A stretch of 64,000 nucleotides of DNA from Rhodoluna sp. GTDB lineage: Bacteria > Actinomycetota > Actinomycetes > Actinomycetales > Microbacteriaceae. The notes under the pieces were generated by a model, which saw only the letters and a program-made list of their open reading frames with translations, was not told the DNA's origin and did not search any database. The stretch lies in NCBI GenBank assembly GCA_024641985.1, contig JAHEBZ010000001.1, positions 264,056-328,055 on the forward strand, in the 5' to 3' direction. Shown here piece after piece: positions 8,723 to 17,641 of the stretch. The position numbers were made by a program, and so were the translations under genes. The first letter of the stretch is position 1. Each line of letters opens with the position of its first letter.

Positions 8723-9643
8723 ATGAGCTCAATAATCGGCAGAAAAGTCACGGTCAAAGTTCCGGCAACATCGGCAAACCTTGGGCCTGGCTTTGACACT
8801 CTCGGCATGGCCCTTTCTTACTACGATGAGCTTCAGGTTGAAGCGGTCGAAGGTTCGGGTGCATTTGTCGAGGTGCACGGCGAGGGCCAGGGCGAGGTTC
8901 CTACCGATGCCAGCAACCTGGTTGTCAAGTCGATCATTCACACGTTCGAAAAATTTGCTCAACCGGTGCCCGGCTTCAGGCTCATCGCGCACAACATAAT
9001 TCCGCACGGTCGCGGCATGGGCTCATCGGGCGCTGCCGTTGTTTCAGGAATCATCGCAGCCAAAGGTTTACTCGAGGGCATCGTTGCAATCAGCGACAAA
9101 GATCTGCTCGATCTAGCCACCGAGCTCGAGGGGCACCCAGATAACGTAGCTCCGGCCCTATTCGGTGGTCTAACCATCGCCTGGGAGGATGAGTCTGGCC
9201 CACATCACAAAAAGCTGTTTGTGCATCGAGGTGTTTCGCCGCTCGAATTGGTGCCAAATTTCAAGATGTCGACAGCTTTAGCTCGATCGCTTCAGCCAGA
9301 ATCGGTGCCGCACAACGATGCGGTGTTCAACGTTTCAAGGTCTGCTCTGCTAATTGCCGCGCTAACTCAAAGCCCAGAGCTAATGATGGCCGCCACCGAA
9401 GACCGACTTCACCAGGATTACCGTGCAGCCGCGATGCCTGAAACCAATGCTTTGGTTCAGCTGATGCGTGAAAACGGATTTGCCGCTGTGGTTTCGGGCG
9501 CCGGCCCATCTGTTCTGGTGCTTGCCAATGGGCCAGCCGAAAGGCTTGCTGCAGCAAAACTTGCCAAGACACGCTACCCAGATTGGAACGCACTTCTTTT
9601 GGCGGTCGACTTCAAAGGTGCTACTGTTGTCTTGCATCAATAA
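8723..9643 (+). CDS. thrB: Homoserine kinase
   Basis: A 306-residue GHMP-family kinase that phosphorylates homoserine with ATP. Motifs: VPATSANLGPGFDTLG (residues 13-28), the ATP-binding PHGRGMGSSGAAVVSG (94-109), and the C-terminal VVSGAGPSVLVL. I chose the ATG at 8723. A frame-open extension back to 8621 lies within thrC and would add a non-conserved arginine-rich tail. It is the last gene of the lysine/threonine block; a 144-base leader with hairpins separates it from rho. Confidence 0.96.
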   Translation: MSSIIGRKVTVKVPATSANLGPGFDTLGMALSYYDELQVEAVEGSGAFVEVHGEGQGEVPTDASNLVVKSIIHTFEKFAQPVPGFRLIAHNIIPHGRGMGSSGAAVVSGIIAAKGLLEGIVAISDKDLLDLATELEGHPDNVAPALFGGLTIAWEDESGPHHKKLFVHRGVSPLELVPNFKMSTALARSLQPESVPHNDAVFNVSRSALLIAALTQSPELMMAATEDRLHQDYRAAAMPETNALVQLMRENGFAAVVSGAGPSVLVLANGPAERLAAAKLAKTRYPDWNALLLAVDFKGATVVLHQ

Positions 9644-9684
9644 ATGCGCAAGAACGTTTACTAAGTTCGGCGTTTGATGAAATC

Positions 9685-9759
9685 CTCGCAAAATCTAATT
9701 GCGAGCCCGCACGGTCAAGACGTGCATGCGGTGACTATCAAAATCCAATCGAGTCACCG
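9685..9759 (+). promoter_or_regulatory. Three consecutive hairpins in the rho leader
   Basis: In the thrB-rho gap there are three perfect inverted repeats in a row: CTCGCA/TGCGAG (9685-9690, 9700-9705), GCACG/CGTGC (9709-9713, 9721-9725) and CGGTGACT/AGTCACCG (9729-9736, 9752-9759). A CCTCC stretch follows at about 9763. rho genes are autoregulated in known bacteria, so this leader is a plausible control element; the mechanism is inferred. Confidence 0.55.
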
Positions 9760-9787
9760 AACCTCCTAAGAAAGAGCAATCAAAAAC

Positions 9788-11590
9788 ATGGATGAAATCC
9801 AGAACACCACTCCGGTGCGCAAGAGCCGCCGAGTAGTAGCAGAAGCCTCAGCTCCAGCCGCAGACGCAGCATCGGAAGCCCCAAAAAAGACCACCCGCAG
9901 CCGTGCAGCAAAGCCTGCCGTTGAGTCAGCCGACTCAACTTCGGCGGCTGCTCCGGCTCGTGCGCCTCGCCGCTCAAGCAAAGCTGCAGAAGCTGCCGCA
10001 GAGCCAAAGGCGGCTTCAAGCTCAGAGCCAAAGGCCGAGTCAAACTCCGAGGCCCGCGAGCCTCGCGAGTCAAACGGCGAGGCCGGTGAGGGCCGCGAGC
10101 GTTCGGGCAACGGCCGCAACCGCAACCGCAACCGCAATCGCAACCGCAACGCTGGCGAGTCAAACGCTGAGTCAAATGGCGAAGCTGGCGAGGCACGTGA
10201 GCCGCGCGAAAACTCAAACCGCGAAAACTCAAACCGCGACAACTCGACCACAGCAAATGACCGCAGCAACGAGCGCGGCGAGCGCGACTTCAACGACGAC
10301 CGTCGCGGCAACTCAAACCGCAACCGCAACCGCAACGGCAACTCAAACCGCAACGATCGCTTCCGCGACCGTGATCGCAACCGTGGCGGCCGTGGCAACA
10401 ATGGCTACGACGAGGCCGAACCAGAAATCTCTCCAGATGATGTGCTAGTTCCAGTCGCCGGAATCCTCGACGTGCTCGACAACTACGCCTTTGTTCGCAC
10501 CAGCGGCTACCTTCCGGGCCCTAACGACGTTTATGTTTCACTCAGCCAGGTCAAGAAATACAACCTTCGCAAGGGCGATGCCGTGGTTGGTGCTATTCGT
10601 CAGCCACGCGAAGGCGACAACGCTGGTCGCATCAAGTTCAACGCAATCGTTCGCATCGATTCAATTAACGGTCTAACCGTCGAGCAGGCATCTACCCGCG
10701 TAGAGTTCCAGAAGCTCACCCCGCTTTACCCACAAACTCGTTTGCGCCTCGAGACCGAGCCAAACAAGCTCAGCACCCGAATCATCGACTTGGTTTCACC
10801 AATCGGTAAGGGTCAGCGCGGTCTGATTGTGTCACCGCCAAAGGCCGGCAAGACCTTGGTGCTTCAGGCAATCGCAAACTCGATCGCGGTTAACAACCCC
10901 GAGGTTCACCTAATGGTTGTTCTCGTTGATGAGCGCCCAGAAGAAGTCACCGACATGCAGCGCACCGTAAAGGGCGAGGTTATTGCCTCAACCTTCGACC
11001 GCCCTGCCGAAGATCACACCACAGTTGCCGAGCTGGCCATCGAGCGTGCCAAGCGTTTGGTAGAGCTTGGCCACGATGTTGTCGTGTTGCTCGACTCAAT
11101 CACTCGTCTTGGTCGCGCTTACAACCTGAGCGCACCGGCATCTGGCCGAATTCTTTCTGGTGGTGTCGATTCATCGGCACTCTATCCACCAAAGCGTTTC
11201 TTCGGTGCTGCTCGCAACATCGAAGATGGCGGCTCGCTAACCATTCTTGCCACCGCGTTGGTAGAGACCGGCTCAAAGATGGATGAGGTCATCTTCGAGG
11301 AGTTCAAGGGAACCGGAAACATGGAGCTTCGCCTGTCACGTTCGTTGGCAGACAAGCGCATCTTCCCTGCTGTTGATGTGAACGCTTCGGGCACCCGTCG
11401 CGAAGAAATGTTGATGAGCCCAGACGAAACCAAGATTGTTTGGAAGCTCCGACGTGCACTTGCCGGCCTAGAGCAGCAGCAGGCACTTGAACTGGTCTTG
11501 AACCGTCTCAAAGAGACTTCAAGCAACGTTGAGTTCTTGATGCAGGTTCAAAAGTCAATGCCGGTTCCATCTGGTTCTGACTCGGAGTAA
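9788..11590 (+). CDS. rho: Transcription termination factor Rho
   Basis: A 600-residue hexameric RNA-dependent ATPase that ends transcription. Residues 1 to about 215 form a disordered region rich in Asn, Arg, Ser, Ala and Glu, with runs of RN repeats. The cold-shock-like RNA-binding domain follows (about 224-300, GILDVLDNYAFVRTSGYLPG), then the ATPase core: Walker A PPKAGKT near 350, Walker B HDVVVLLDSITRLGR near 435, and Q/R-loop segments. The N-terminal helical RHO_N domain that usually precedes the actinobacterial insertion is not visible, and an in-frame TAA 21 bases upstream rules out a longer start. rpmE, often next to rho, is absent. Confidence 0.96.
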   Translation: MDEIQNTTPVRKSRRVVAEASAPAADAASEAPKKTTRSRAAKPAVESADSTSAAAPARAPRRSSKAAEAAAEPKAASSSEPKAESNSEAREPRESNGEAGEGRERSGNGRNRNRNRNRNRNAGESNAESNGEAGEAREPRENSNRENSNRDNSTTANDRSNERGERDFNDDRRGNSNRNRNRNGNSNRNDRFRDRDRNRGGRGNNGYDEAEPEISPDDVLVPVAGILDVLDNYAFVRTSGYLPGPNDVYVSLSQVKKYNLRKGDAVVGAIRQPREGDNAGRIKFNAIVRIDSINGLTVEQASTRVEFQKLTPLYPQTRLRLETEPNKLSTRIIDLVSPIGKGQRGLIVSPPKAGKTLVLQAIANSIAVNNPEVHLMVVLVDERPEEVTDMQRTVKGEVIASTFDRPAEDHTTVAELAIERAKRLVELGHDVVVLLDSITRLGRAYNLSAPASGRILSGGVDSSALYPPKRFFGAARNIEDGGSLTILATALVETGSKMDEVIFEEFKGTGNMELRLSRSLADKRIFPAVDVNASGTRREEMLMSPDETKIVWKLRRALAGLEQQQALELVLNRLKETSSNVEFLMQVQKSMPVPSGSDSE

Positions 11591-11594
11591 GTAG

Positions 11595-12680
11595 TTGCTT
11601 TCCTCGGTACAACCACTCATTGAAGAGCACCTCGAACTTCAGACCAAACTCTCCGATCCAGGGTTGCACGGCAACCCTGCTCTGGCCAAAAAGCTCAACC
11701 GTCGCTATGCCGAATTGAGCGCAATTATCAACGCCTACAACCAGGTAAACGCGCTTAGCGATGACCTGGCCGCGGCTAAAGAATTGGCCAAAGAAGACGA
11801 GATGTTCGCCGAAGAAGTTCCTGCTACCGAGCAGAAGTTGCACGAAGCCAACGAAAAATTGCGTCGCCTTCTGATTCCTCGCGACCCAGATGATGGCCGC
11901 GATGTGATCATGGAAATCAAGGCTGGCGAGGGCGGTGCCGAATCCGCTCTATTTGCAGCCGATTTGCTCCGCATGTACCTCCAGTATTCCAACTCAAAGG
12001 GTTGGAAGACCGAAATCCTCGACAAAAACGAATCAGACCTGGGTGGCATCAAAGACATCCAACTGGCTATCAAGTCGAACACCACCGATCCGGCTCAAGG
12101 CGTGCACGCTCACCTCAAATATGAGGGTGGCGTTCACCGCGTTCAGCGCGTTCCGGCAACCGAAACCCAGGGTCGAATTCACACATCTGCGGCAGGTGTT
12201 TTGGTGTTCCCCGAGGTCGACGAACCCGAAGAAGTCGAGATTCACCCAAACGACTTGCGCATCGATGTTTACCGATCATCTGGCCCCGGCGGCCAGTCGG
12301 TTAACACCACCGACTCGGCAGTTCGCATCACACACTTGCCTACCGGCATCACAGTTGCCATGCAAAACGAGAAGTCGCAGTTGCAAAACCGCGAGGCAGG
12401 CATGCGAGTTCTGCGTGCCCGCATCTTGGCTGCGCAGCAAGAGGCACTCGAGGCCGAGCAGTCGGCAGCGCGCAGGTCGCAGGTTAAGTCGGTTGACCGT
12501 TCCGAGCGCATTCGCACTTACAACTATCCCGAAAACCGCATCGCAGATCACCGCACCGGTTACAAGGCCTATAATCTCGATGCCGTCATGGATGGCGCAC
12601 TTGAGCCAGTGATTCAATCAGCAATCGCCATGGATGAAGAAGCGCGTCTAGCGGCAATCGGTAACACCGAAGAAAAATAA
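11595..12680 (+). CDS. prfA: Peptide chain release factor 1
   Basis: A 361-residue factor ending translation at UAA and UAG. The catalytic [18 protein letters not shown] lies at about residues 228-245, with GGQ as target of PrmC methylation. The codon-recognition tripeptide PAT, in [15 protein letters not shown], assigns it to RF1 rather than RF2. The start is TTG, four bases after the rho stop. The methylase gene prmC starts after 1 intervening base, a conserved functional pair. Confidence 0.97.
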   Translation: MLSSVQPLIEEHLELQTKLSDPGLHGNPALAKKLNRRYAELSAIINAYNQVNALSDDLAAAKELAKEDEMFAEEVPATEQKLHEANEKLRRLLIPRDPDDGRDVIMEIKAGEGGAESALFAADLLRMYLQYSNSKGWKTEILDKNESDLGGIKDIQLAIKSNTTDPAQGVHAHLKYEGGVHRVQRVPATETQGRIHTSAAGVLVFPEVDEPEEVEIHPNDLRIDVYRSSGPGGQSVNTTDSAVRITHLPTGITVAMQNEKSQLQNREAGMRVLRARILAAQQEALEAEQSAARRSQVKSVDRSERIRTYNYPENRIADHRTGYKAYNLDAVMDGALEPVIQSAIAMDEEARLAAIGNTEEK

Positions 12681-12681
12681 A

Positions 12682-13542
12682 TTGCTACTACTCGATGTAG
12701 TTGAACACGCGGCCAGCCGCTTTGCCGAAGTTGGCATAGATTCGGCTTTGGTCGATGCCGAACTTTTGGCCGGCCATGTTCTAGGTCTTAATCGAGGCCA
12801 GGTTCAAGCCGAGATAATCCGTGGTGGGTTTCTAACCGAACAGCAGTCTGAACTGTTAAACCACCTCTATGCCAGAAGGTTGGCCCGCGAACCGCTTCAG
12901 CACATCACCGGGTTGGCCTACTTTAGAAATCTTGAACTAAAAGTTGGCAGGGGCGTTTTCATACCTCGCCCCGAAACCGAGTTTGTTGCTCAACTTGCCA
13001 TCGATGCTCTGCGCGCAAACCTCGCTGAAGCGCCTGCGCCAATCGCAGTCGATCTTGGCACAGGCTCTGGGGCAATTGCTCTGGCCATGGCAACCGAGGT
13101 TAGTCAGGCGCAAATCTATGCGGTCGAAAAATCTGCCGAGGCCATGCCCTATACGGCAGCAAATTTTGAGGCATACTCTCACTCCGAAGCCATCCTTATT
13201 CAGGGCGATCTAGCCAACGCCTTTGCCGAGCTCGATGGCAAGGTCGCTGTCGTGGCATCGAACCCGCCTTACATTCCAGTTGCCATGATTCCCCGAGATC
13301 CTGAGGTTCGCCTATTTGATCCCGAACTAGCTCTCTACGGCGGCCAAGATGGCATGTCTGTTATTCATTTGGTATCGGCTACGGCGCGCAGGCTTTTGAT
13401 TGATGGGGGAACCCTGATTATTGAGCACGCAGACTCTCAATCCGAGCAGGTCTGTCAACTACTATTGGCAGATGGATGGCGCGATGTTCGTGCCCACCAA
13501 GATCTAACCAGTCGAGACAGAGCCGTAACCGCGAAAAAGTAA
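12682..13542 (+). CDS. prmC: Release factor glutamine N5-methyltransferase
   Basis: A 286-residue SAM-dependent enzyme that methylates the glutamine of the GGQ loop in release factors. It has an N-terminal helical substrate-binding domain, the SAM-binding motif VDLGTGSGAIALAMA (about residues 124-138) and the catalytic SNPPYIPV (about 192-199), the NPPY signature of the family. The start is TTG at 12682, immediately downstream of its substrate gene prfA. Confidence 0.96.
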   Translation: MLLLDVVEHAASRFAEVGIDSALVDAELLAGHVLGLNRGQVQAEIIRGGFLTEQQSELLNHLYARRLAREPLQHITGLAYFRNLELKVGRGVFIPRPETEFVAQLAIDALRANLAEAPAPIAVDLGTGSGAIALAMATEVSQAQIYAVEKSAEAMPYTAANFEAYSHSEAILIQGDLANAFAELDGKVAVVASNPPYIPVAMIPRDPEVRLFDPELALYGGQDGMSVIHLVSATARRLLIDGGTLIIEHADSQSEQVCQLLLADGWRDVRAHQDLTSRDRAVTAKK

Positions 13543-13565
13543 TTCAGGGTAGGAGAGTGAGCCAA

Positions 13566-14258
13566 ATGGAGAGAATCTATGACTGCTCAGTTGACACCGA
13601 TTTGCTCACCGGCATGCGGTTAGCCAAAGTTTCGCTTGGTCGCCACGAACTGGTTGTTATGCCAACCGACACTGTCTATGGCCTAGGTTGCGATGCCTTT
13701 TCGACCAAGGGCGTCGAGGCGCTGTTGGCTGCCAAGGGCCGCGGCGCACAGTCGCCACCTCCGGTGCTAATTCCAAATACTCAAACACTTCATGCGCTAG
13801 CCGAGAGTGTGCCCGATGTTGCGGTTCGTTTAGCCGAAACATTCTGGCCTGGCGCGCTCACCATGATTCTGCGCGCTCAACCATCATTGAACTGGAACCT
13901 GGGCGAGACCCGCGGCACCGTGGCTTTGCGCATGCCAGATCACAAGATCGCTCTTGCACTTCTCGAAGAGGTCGGGCCGATGGCCGTGTCTAGTGCAAAC
14001 CTCACCGGTGAGCCTGCGGCCACCACTTGCCAGCAAGCCGAAGCCTACCTGGGTTCGAGCGTTTCGGTTTATCTCGATGGTGGCACCAGCCCAAAGGGTG
14101 AGGCATCAACAATTCTCGACCTCACCTCAATTGTCGATAGCTACGATGCCGAGGGCGGCCTAACCACATCGGGCACCATCAAGATCGTTCGCCGCGGCGC
14201 ACTTCGACCAGAGCAAATCAGATCGATCGCCGGCAGCCTTTTAGAGCTCGAGGCATAA
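13566..14258 (+). CDS. tsaC: L-threonylcarbamoyladenylate synthase (Sua5/YwlC/TsaC family)
   Basis: A 230-residue enzyme making threonylcarbamoyl-AMP from threonine, bicarbonate and ATP, the first step of tRNA t6A modification at position 37. Typical segments are VVMPTDTVYGLGCDAF, AAKGRGAQSPPPVLI (the K-x-R substrate-binding motif), FWPGALTMIL and MAVSSANLTGEPA. I chose the ATG at 13566, about 10 bases after AGGAG. An in-frame GTG at 13557 lies too close to that site, and the longer open frame runs into prmC. Confidence 0.95.
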   Translation: MERIYDCSVDTDLLTGMRLAKVSLGRHELVVMPTDTVYGLGCDAFSTKGVEALLAAKGRGAQSPPPVLIPNTQTLHALAESVPDVAVRLAETFWPGALTMILRAQPSLNWNLGETRGTVALRMPDHKIALALLEEVGPMAVSSANLTGEPAATTCQQAEAYLGSSVSVYLDGGTSPKGEASTILDLTSIVDSYDAEGGLTTSGTIKIVRRGALRPEQIRSIAGSLLELEA

Positions 14259-14261
14259 AGC

Positions 14262-15365
14262 GTGCGCGCATATCTGCTCATCATGCTCATCTCGGCGCTA
14301 ATTACATTCGTCGGCACATTTGCCACACTCCGAATTAGCCATCGCTACAAGCTTTATCCGCAGATTCGTGCCCGCGATGTGCACACCCGCCCCACCCCAA
14401 GGCTCGGTGGCGTAGCCATGTTTGCAGGCTTTGCAATCACATTGCCAATTGCAAGTTCGCTCGGCTGGTTCAAAGGCGTTTTTGCCGAACCGGTGCACGT
14501 TTATGCAATCTTGGCGGCCGCATGTCTCATCACGCTAATTGGCTTTTTAGATGACCTGTATGACCTCGACTGGAGCCTGAAGCTTGCCGGCCAATTTGTT
14601 GTAGCCGGCATCTTGGCGTGGCAAGGCGTGCAAATCGTTTCGTTGCCGATTGCCGGCGTAACCATCGGAAGCTTTGGTATCTCATTCGTGGTCACCGTCT
14701 TTTTAACCGTTCTGGTCATGAACGCCGTGAACTTCATTGATGGCCTCGATGGCCTCGTTGCGGGTGTTGTGCTTATTGGCACTGGGGTTTTCTTCACCTA
14801 CAGCTATCTATTGGCGCAGCAAACCTCGCCAACCAACTACTTCAACCTAGCCTCGCTGCTATCGGCCATCGTGATCGGCATGTGCGTTGGCTTCTTGCCA
14901 TTCAATTGGCACAGCGCAAAAATATTCATGGGCGATTCGGGGGCAATGTTGCTTGGCCTTCTGATGGCCACCTCTGCACTAACCGTCACCGGGCAAATCG
15001 ACCCAAAGCTAGTCAGCAAGGGCGAGCTAGTGCCGGCGTTCATCCCTCTGATTTTGCCTCTGGCAATTCTCATTCTGCCGATGCTTGATTTCACTCTGGC
15101 CGTGCTTCGCAGGTTACGTGCAGGCAAATCGCCATTCGCCGCAGACCGCCAGCACATTCATCACCGTTTGCAAGATTTCGGCCATTCGCATCTGGGTTCC
15201 GTGTTGGTCTTCTATGTATGGACAGCGTTGATTTCCATTTCGTGCGTGCTGTTTTTCTTCGTAGATGCCTGGTTGGTTTGGTTGTTCCTGCTAGTCGGAG
15301 CCGCCGCCGCGTTCACTTTTACACTTTGGCCAGTTATTCGAAAGCGAGTCATTACAAATGTCTAA
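14262..15365 (+). CDS. wecA: Undecaprenyl-phosphate sugar-1-phosphate transferase (WecA/Rfe family)
   Basis: A 367-residue membrane glycosyltransferase of the MraY/WecA superfamily with about ten or eleven transmembrane segments. It moves GlcNAc-1-phosphate or a related sugar phosphate from a UDP-sugar to a polyprenyl phosphate, starting cell-wall-linked glycan synthesis. Motifs: FLDDLYDLDW (Mg-binding aspartates), NFIDGLDGLVAG, FMGDSGAMLLG and the WecA-type HHRLQDFGHSH rather than the MraY version. Its place between tsaC and atpI matches mycobacterial Rv1302, reported as WecA. The start is GTG at 14262, and it overlaps the next gene by 8 bases. Confidence 0.88.
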   Translation: MRAYLLIMLISALITFVGTFATLRISHRYKLYPQIRARDVHTRPTPRLGGVAMFAGFAITLPIASSLGWFKGVFAEPVHVYAILAAACLITLIGFLDDLYDLDWSLKLAGQFVVAGILAWQGVQIVSLPIAGVTIGSFGISFVVTVFLTVLVMNAVNFIDGLDGLVAGVVLIGTGVFFTYSYLLAQQTSPTNYFNLASLLSAIVIGMCVGFLPFNWHSAKIFMGDSGAMLLGLLMATSALTVTGQIDPKLVSKGELVPAFIPLILPLAILILPMLDFTLAVLRRLRAGKSPFAADRQHIHHRLQDFGHSHLGSVLVFYVWTALISISCVLFFFVDAWLVWLFLLVGAAAAFTFTLWPVIRKRVITNV

Positions 15366-15768
15366 TCAAGACCCAGCAGGGGCACTTTTTAAGCAGGTTC
15401 TAATTAGGGGCTCGATCTTGATTGCTGCGATCGCGCTAATCGGCGGTTTGGTTGGCTATCTGGTTGCCGCTGCTGCCGGATTGACCAGCGCACTAATTGG
15501 AGCCGCCCTCGCGCTAGTTTTTGTTTCTTTGACGGCGCTGAGCGTGGCAATCGGCGGCCGGTTGCCGCTTGGTGCTTTCTTCGGAATCGTGCTTGGCGGC
15601 TGGATTCTCAAGCTGGTTGGCTTTGTGCTCGTGATCGGCATGTTGAAGGGTGCTGATTTCATCAACGGTCCGGTGCTATTTTTCACGCTGGTCGCTTCGA
15701 TTCTTGGAACCCTAGCCATCGATTCGGTGGCCGTGTTGAAGGCTCGATTGCCACTTGGCCGTGACTAG
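15358..15768 (+). CDS. AtpI-like small membrane protein
   Basis: A 136-residue protein with four predicted transmembrane segments, placed immediately before the ATP synthase genes. That position and topology fit the AtpI / uncharacterised Rv1303-type proteins thought to help c-ring assembly or Mg uptake. No catalytic motif is visible, so the name rests on context. Its ATG overlaps the end of wecA. A 160-base gap with a likely promoter separates it from atpB. Confidence 0.75.
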   Translation: MSNQDPAGALFKQVLIRGSILIAAIALIGGLVGYLVAAAAGLTSALIGAALALVFVSLTALSVAIGGRLPLGAFFGIVLGGWILKLVGFVLVIGMLKGADFINGPVLFFTLVASILGTLAIDSVAVLKARLPLGRD

Positions 15769-15812
15769 AACTTAGGCCCTCAAAAAAAGTTGGTCAAACC
15801 CCAAAAACCGTG

Positions 15813-15840
15813 TTGGCGATAGGTTTCTTGCTGGTAAGAT
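15813..15840 (+). promoter_or_regulatory. Probable promoter of the atp operon
   Basis: TTGGCG (15813-15818) and TAAGAT (15835-15840) are separated by 16 bases. Each agrees with the housekeeping consensus at four positions. The promoter lies in the only sizeable gap before atpB and would give a leader of about 80 bases. Confidence 0.45.
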
Positions 15841-15928
15841 TTTCGAAGGCACAGAAGTTTTTCTTCGCCTAATCGCACTGTAAATCGCCGCAAGGCAGTA
15901 CCAACTTGCCCCGAAACAGGAGTTCACG

Positions 15929-16771
15929 CTGTTCACTAACGCATTGAACCTGCTAAACATAGCAGCGAGCACCGACGAGTCGGGCGGTGGTTTTCACGCC
16001 CCTTCAATCATGGAGTTCTATCCAGAGATTGTTGCCTTCGAAGGCACTCCATTCGCACTAAACCGCATCATGTTGATTCGTTTGCTCGTGCTTACTCTTC
16101 TCGTGGTCGTCTTCGCCCTCTGGACTGCAAAGTTCAAGCAGGCCAACAAGACCAATAATTTTGTGCCAGGCAAATTCCAGCTAATGGGCGAAATCTCGCT
16201 CAACTTTGTGCGCAAGAGCATCGCTCACGACCAGCTCGGCGAAAAAGACGGCGACCGCTTCTTGCCGCTGCTAACCACAATCTTCTTCGTGACCTTAGGC
16301 ATGAACATCACGGGCATTATCCCTGGCCTAAACATCGCCGGAACCTCGGTTATCGGTTTGCCAATCGTTATGGCATTGGCCGCCTACGTCACTTTCATCT
16401 ATGCCGGTGTCAAAAAGCATGGCGTTCACTTCTTCAAGAACTCGCTGTTCCCAGCCGGTGTGCCTAAGGCCTTCTATGCGCTGGTCACTCCAATCGAGTT
16501 CCTGTCAACCTTCATTCTTCGCCCGGTCACTCTGGCTCTTCGTTTGACAATGAACATGATCGCCGGCCACTTGTTGCTGGTTCTTTGTTTCTCTGCAACG
16601 CAATTCTTCTTGTTCAACGCCGAAGGTGCGTTCAAGTTCTTCGGTGCCGGCACATTCGTGTTTGGTTTCGCGTTCACTCTCTTCGAGTTGCTGGTCGCAT
16701 TCCTACAGGCATATGTTTTTACTCTTCTGACCACGGTCTACATTCAGTTGGCCCTAGCAGACGAGCACTAA
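15929..16771 (+). CDS. atpB: ATP synthase subunit a
   Basis: The membrane subunit of F0 that forms the proton half-channels against the c-ring. The hallmark TLALRLTMNMIAGH contains the essential arginine. Five to six membrane segments and normal length. Start choice: AGGAG at 15918-15922 sits 6 bases before an in-frame CTG at 15929, giving 280 residues beginning LFTNALNLL. The first conventional start is TTG at 15944, 21 bases from that site. I favour CTG but it is not proved. Confidence 0.93.
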   Translation: MFTNALNLLNIAASTDESGGGFHAPSIMEFYPEIVAFEGTPFALNRIMLIRLLVLTLLVVVFALWTAKFKQANKTNNFVPGKFQLMGEISLNFVRKSIAHDQLGEKDGDRFLPLLTTIFFVTLGMNITGIIPGLNIAGTSVIGLPIVMALAAYVTFIYAGVKKHGVHFFKNSLFPAGVPKAFYALVTPIEFLSTFILRPVTLALRLTMNMIAGHLLLVLCFSATQFFLFNAEGAFKFFGAGTFVFGFAFTLFELLVAFLQAYVFTLLTTVYIQLALADEH

Positions 16772-17050
<279 letters not shown>

Positions 17051-17068
17051 TCAGTCAGGATCTAAACC

Positions 17069-17641
17069 ATGATTTCTAGGATTCTCGCGAACGCTGCGGA
17101 GACAGAGGCAAAGAACCCTCTTCTTCCAGAGTCGTACGATCTCCTGTGGTCGTCGGTTGTCTTCGCTATCCTGTTGGCCTTCTTCTGGTTCAAGGTTTTG
17201 CCGAACTTCAAGAAGACCCTTGATGCTCGCACCGAGGCAATCGAAGGTCGCCTCGAAGCAGCTGAAAAGGCTCAGGCCGAGGCTGCAGCTAAAACTGCAA
17301 ACATCGAAGCCGAGCAGGCAGAGGCACGCGCCGAAGCTTCAAAGATTCGCGAAGAGGCACGCGCCGAGGGTGCAGTCATCTTGGCTGAACTCAAAGAGCA
17401 GGCATCAAGCGAAGCAGCTCGTCTCACCGCGACCGCTAAGGCCCAAATTGAGGCCGAGCGTCAGGCAGCTCTAATCTCGCTTCGCGCAGAAGTTGGCTCA
17501 CTAGCCATCGATCTTGCGTCAAGCGTTGTTGGTGCAAGCCTCAAGAACGACAAAATCGCCACATCTGTAGTCGACCAATTCTTGGCCGACCTCGAATCAG
17601 GCGACACCGGTGCTACCACCAAAGCAGGCAAGAAGAAGTAA
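17069..17641 (+). CDS. atpF: ATP synthase subunit b
   Basis: A 190-residue peripheral-stalk subunit: one transmembrane segment at about residues 27-47 (LLWSSVVFAILLAFFWF), then a long alanine/glutamate-rich coiled coil over about 60-150, then a C-terminal part contacting delta. Lengths and order are normal. The stop overlaps the ATG of atpH by one base. Confidence 0.96.
   Translation: MISRILANAAETEAKNPLLPESYDLLWSSVVFAILLAFFWFKVLPNFKKTLDARTEAIEGRLEAAEKAQAEAAAKTANIEAEQAEARAEASKIREEARAEGAVILAELKEQASSEAARLTATAKAQIEAERQAALISLRAEVGSLAIDLASSVVGASLKNDKIATSVVDQFLADLESGDTGATTKAGKKK

Noticed and set aside
10110-10350. Tandem repeats in rho that could suggest a CRISPR or minisatellite
   Set aside because: The repeats are short codon pairs (AAC CGC) in a coding frame, with no spacers of uniform length.
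9766-10401. Long minus-strand reading frames rich in Leu/Arg opposite the start of rho
   Set aside because: They are the antisense of the Asn/Arg/Ser low-complexity part of Rho; codon bias produces them and no ribosome site or conserved protein is seen.
13476-13565. Longer start of the threonylcarbamoyl-AMP synthase
   Set aside because: The extra residues overlap prmC and are not homologous to the family.
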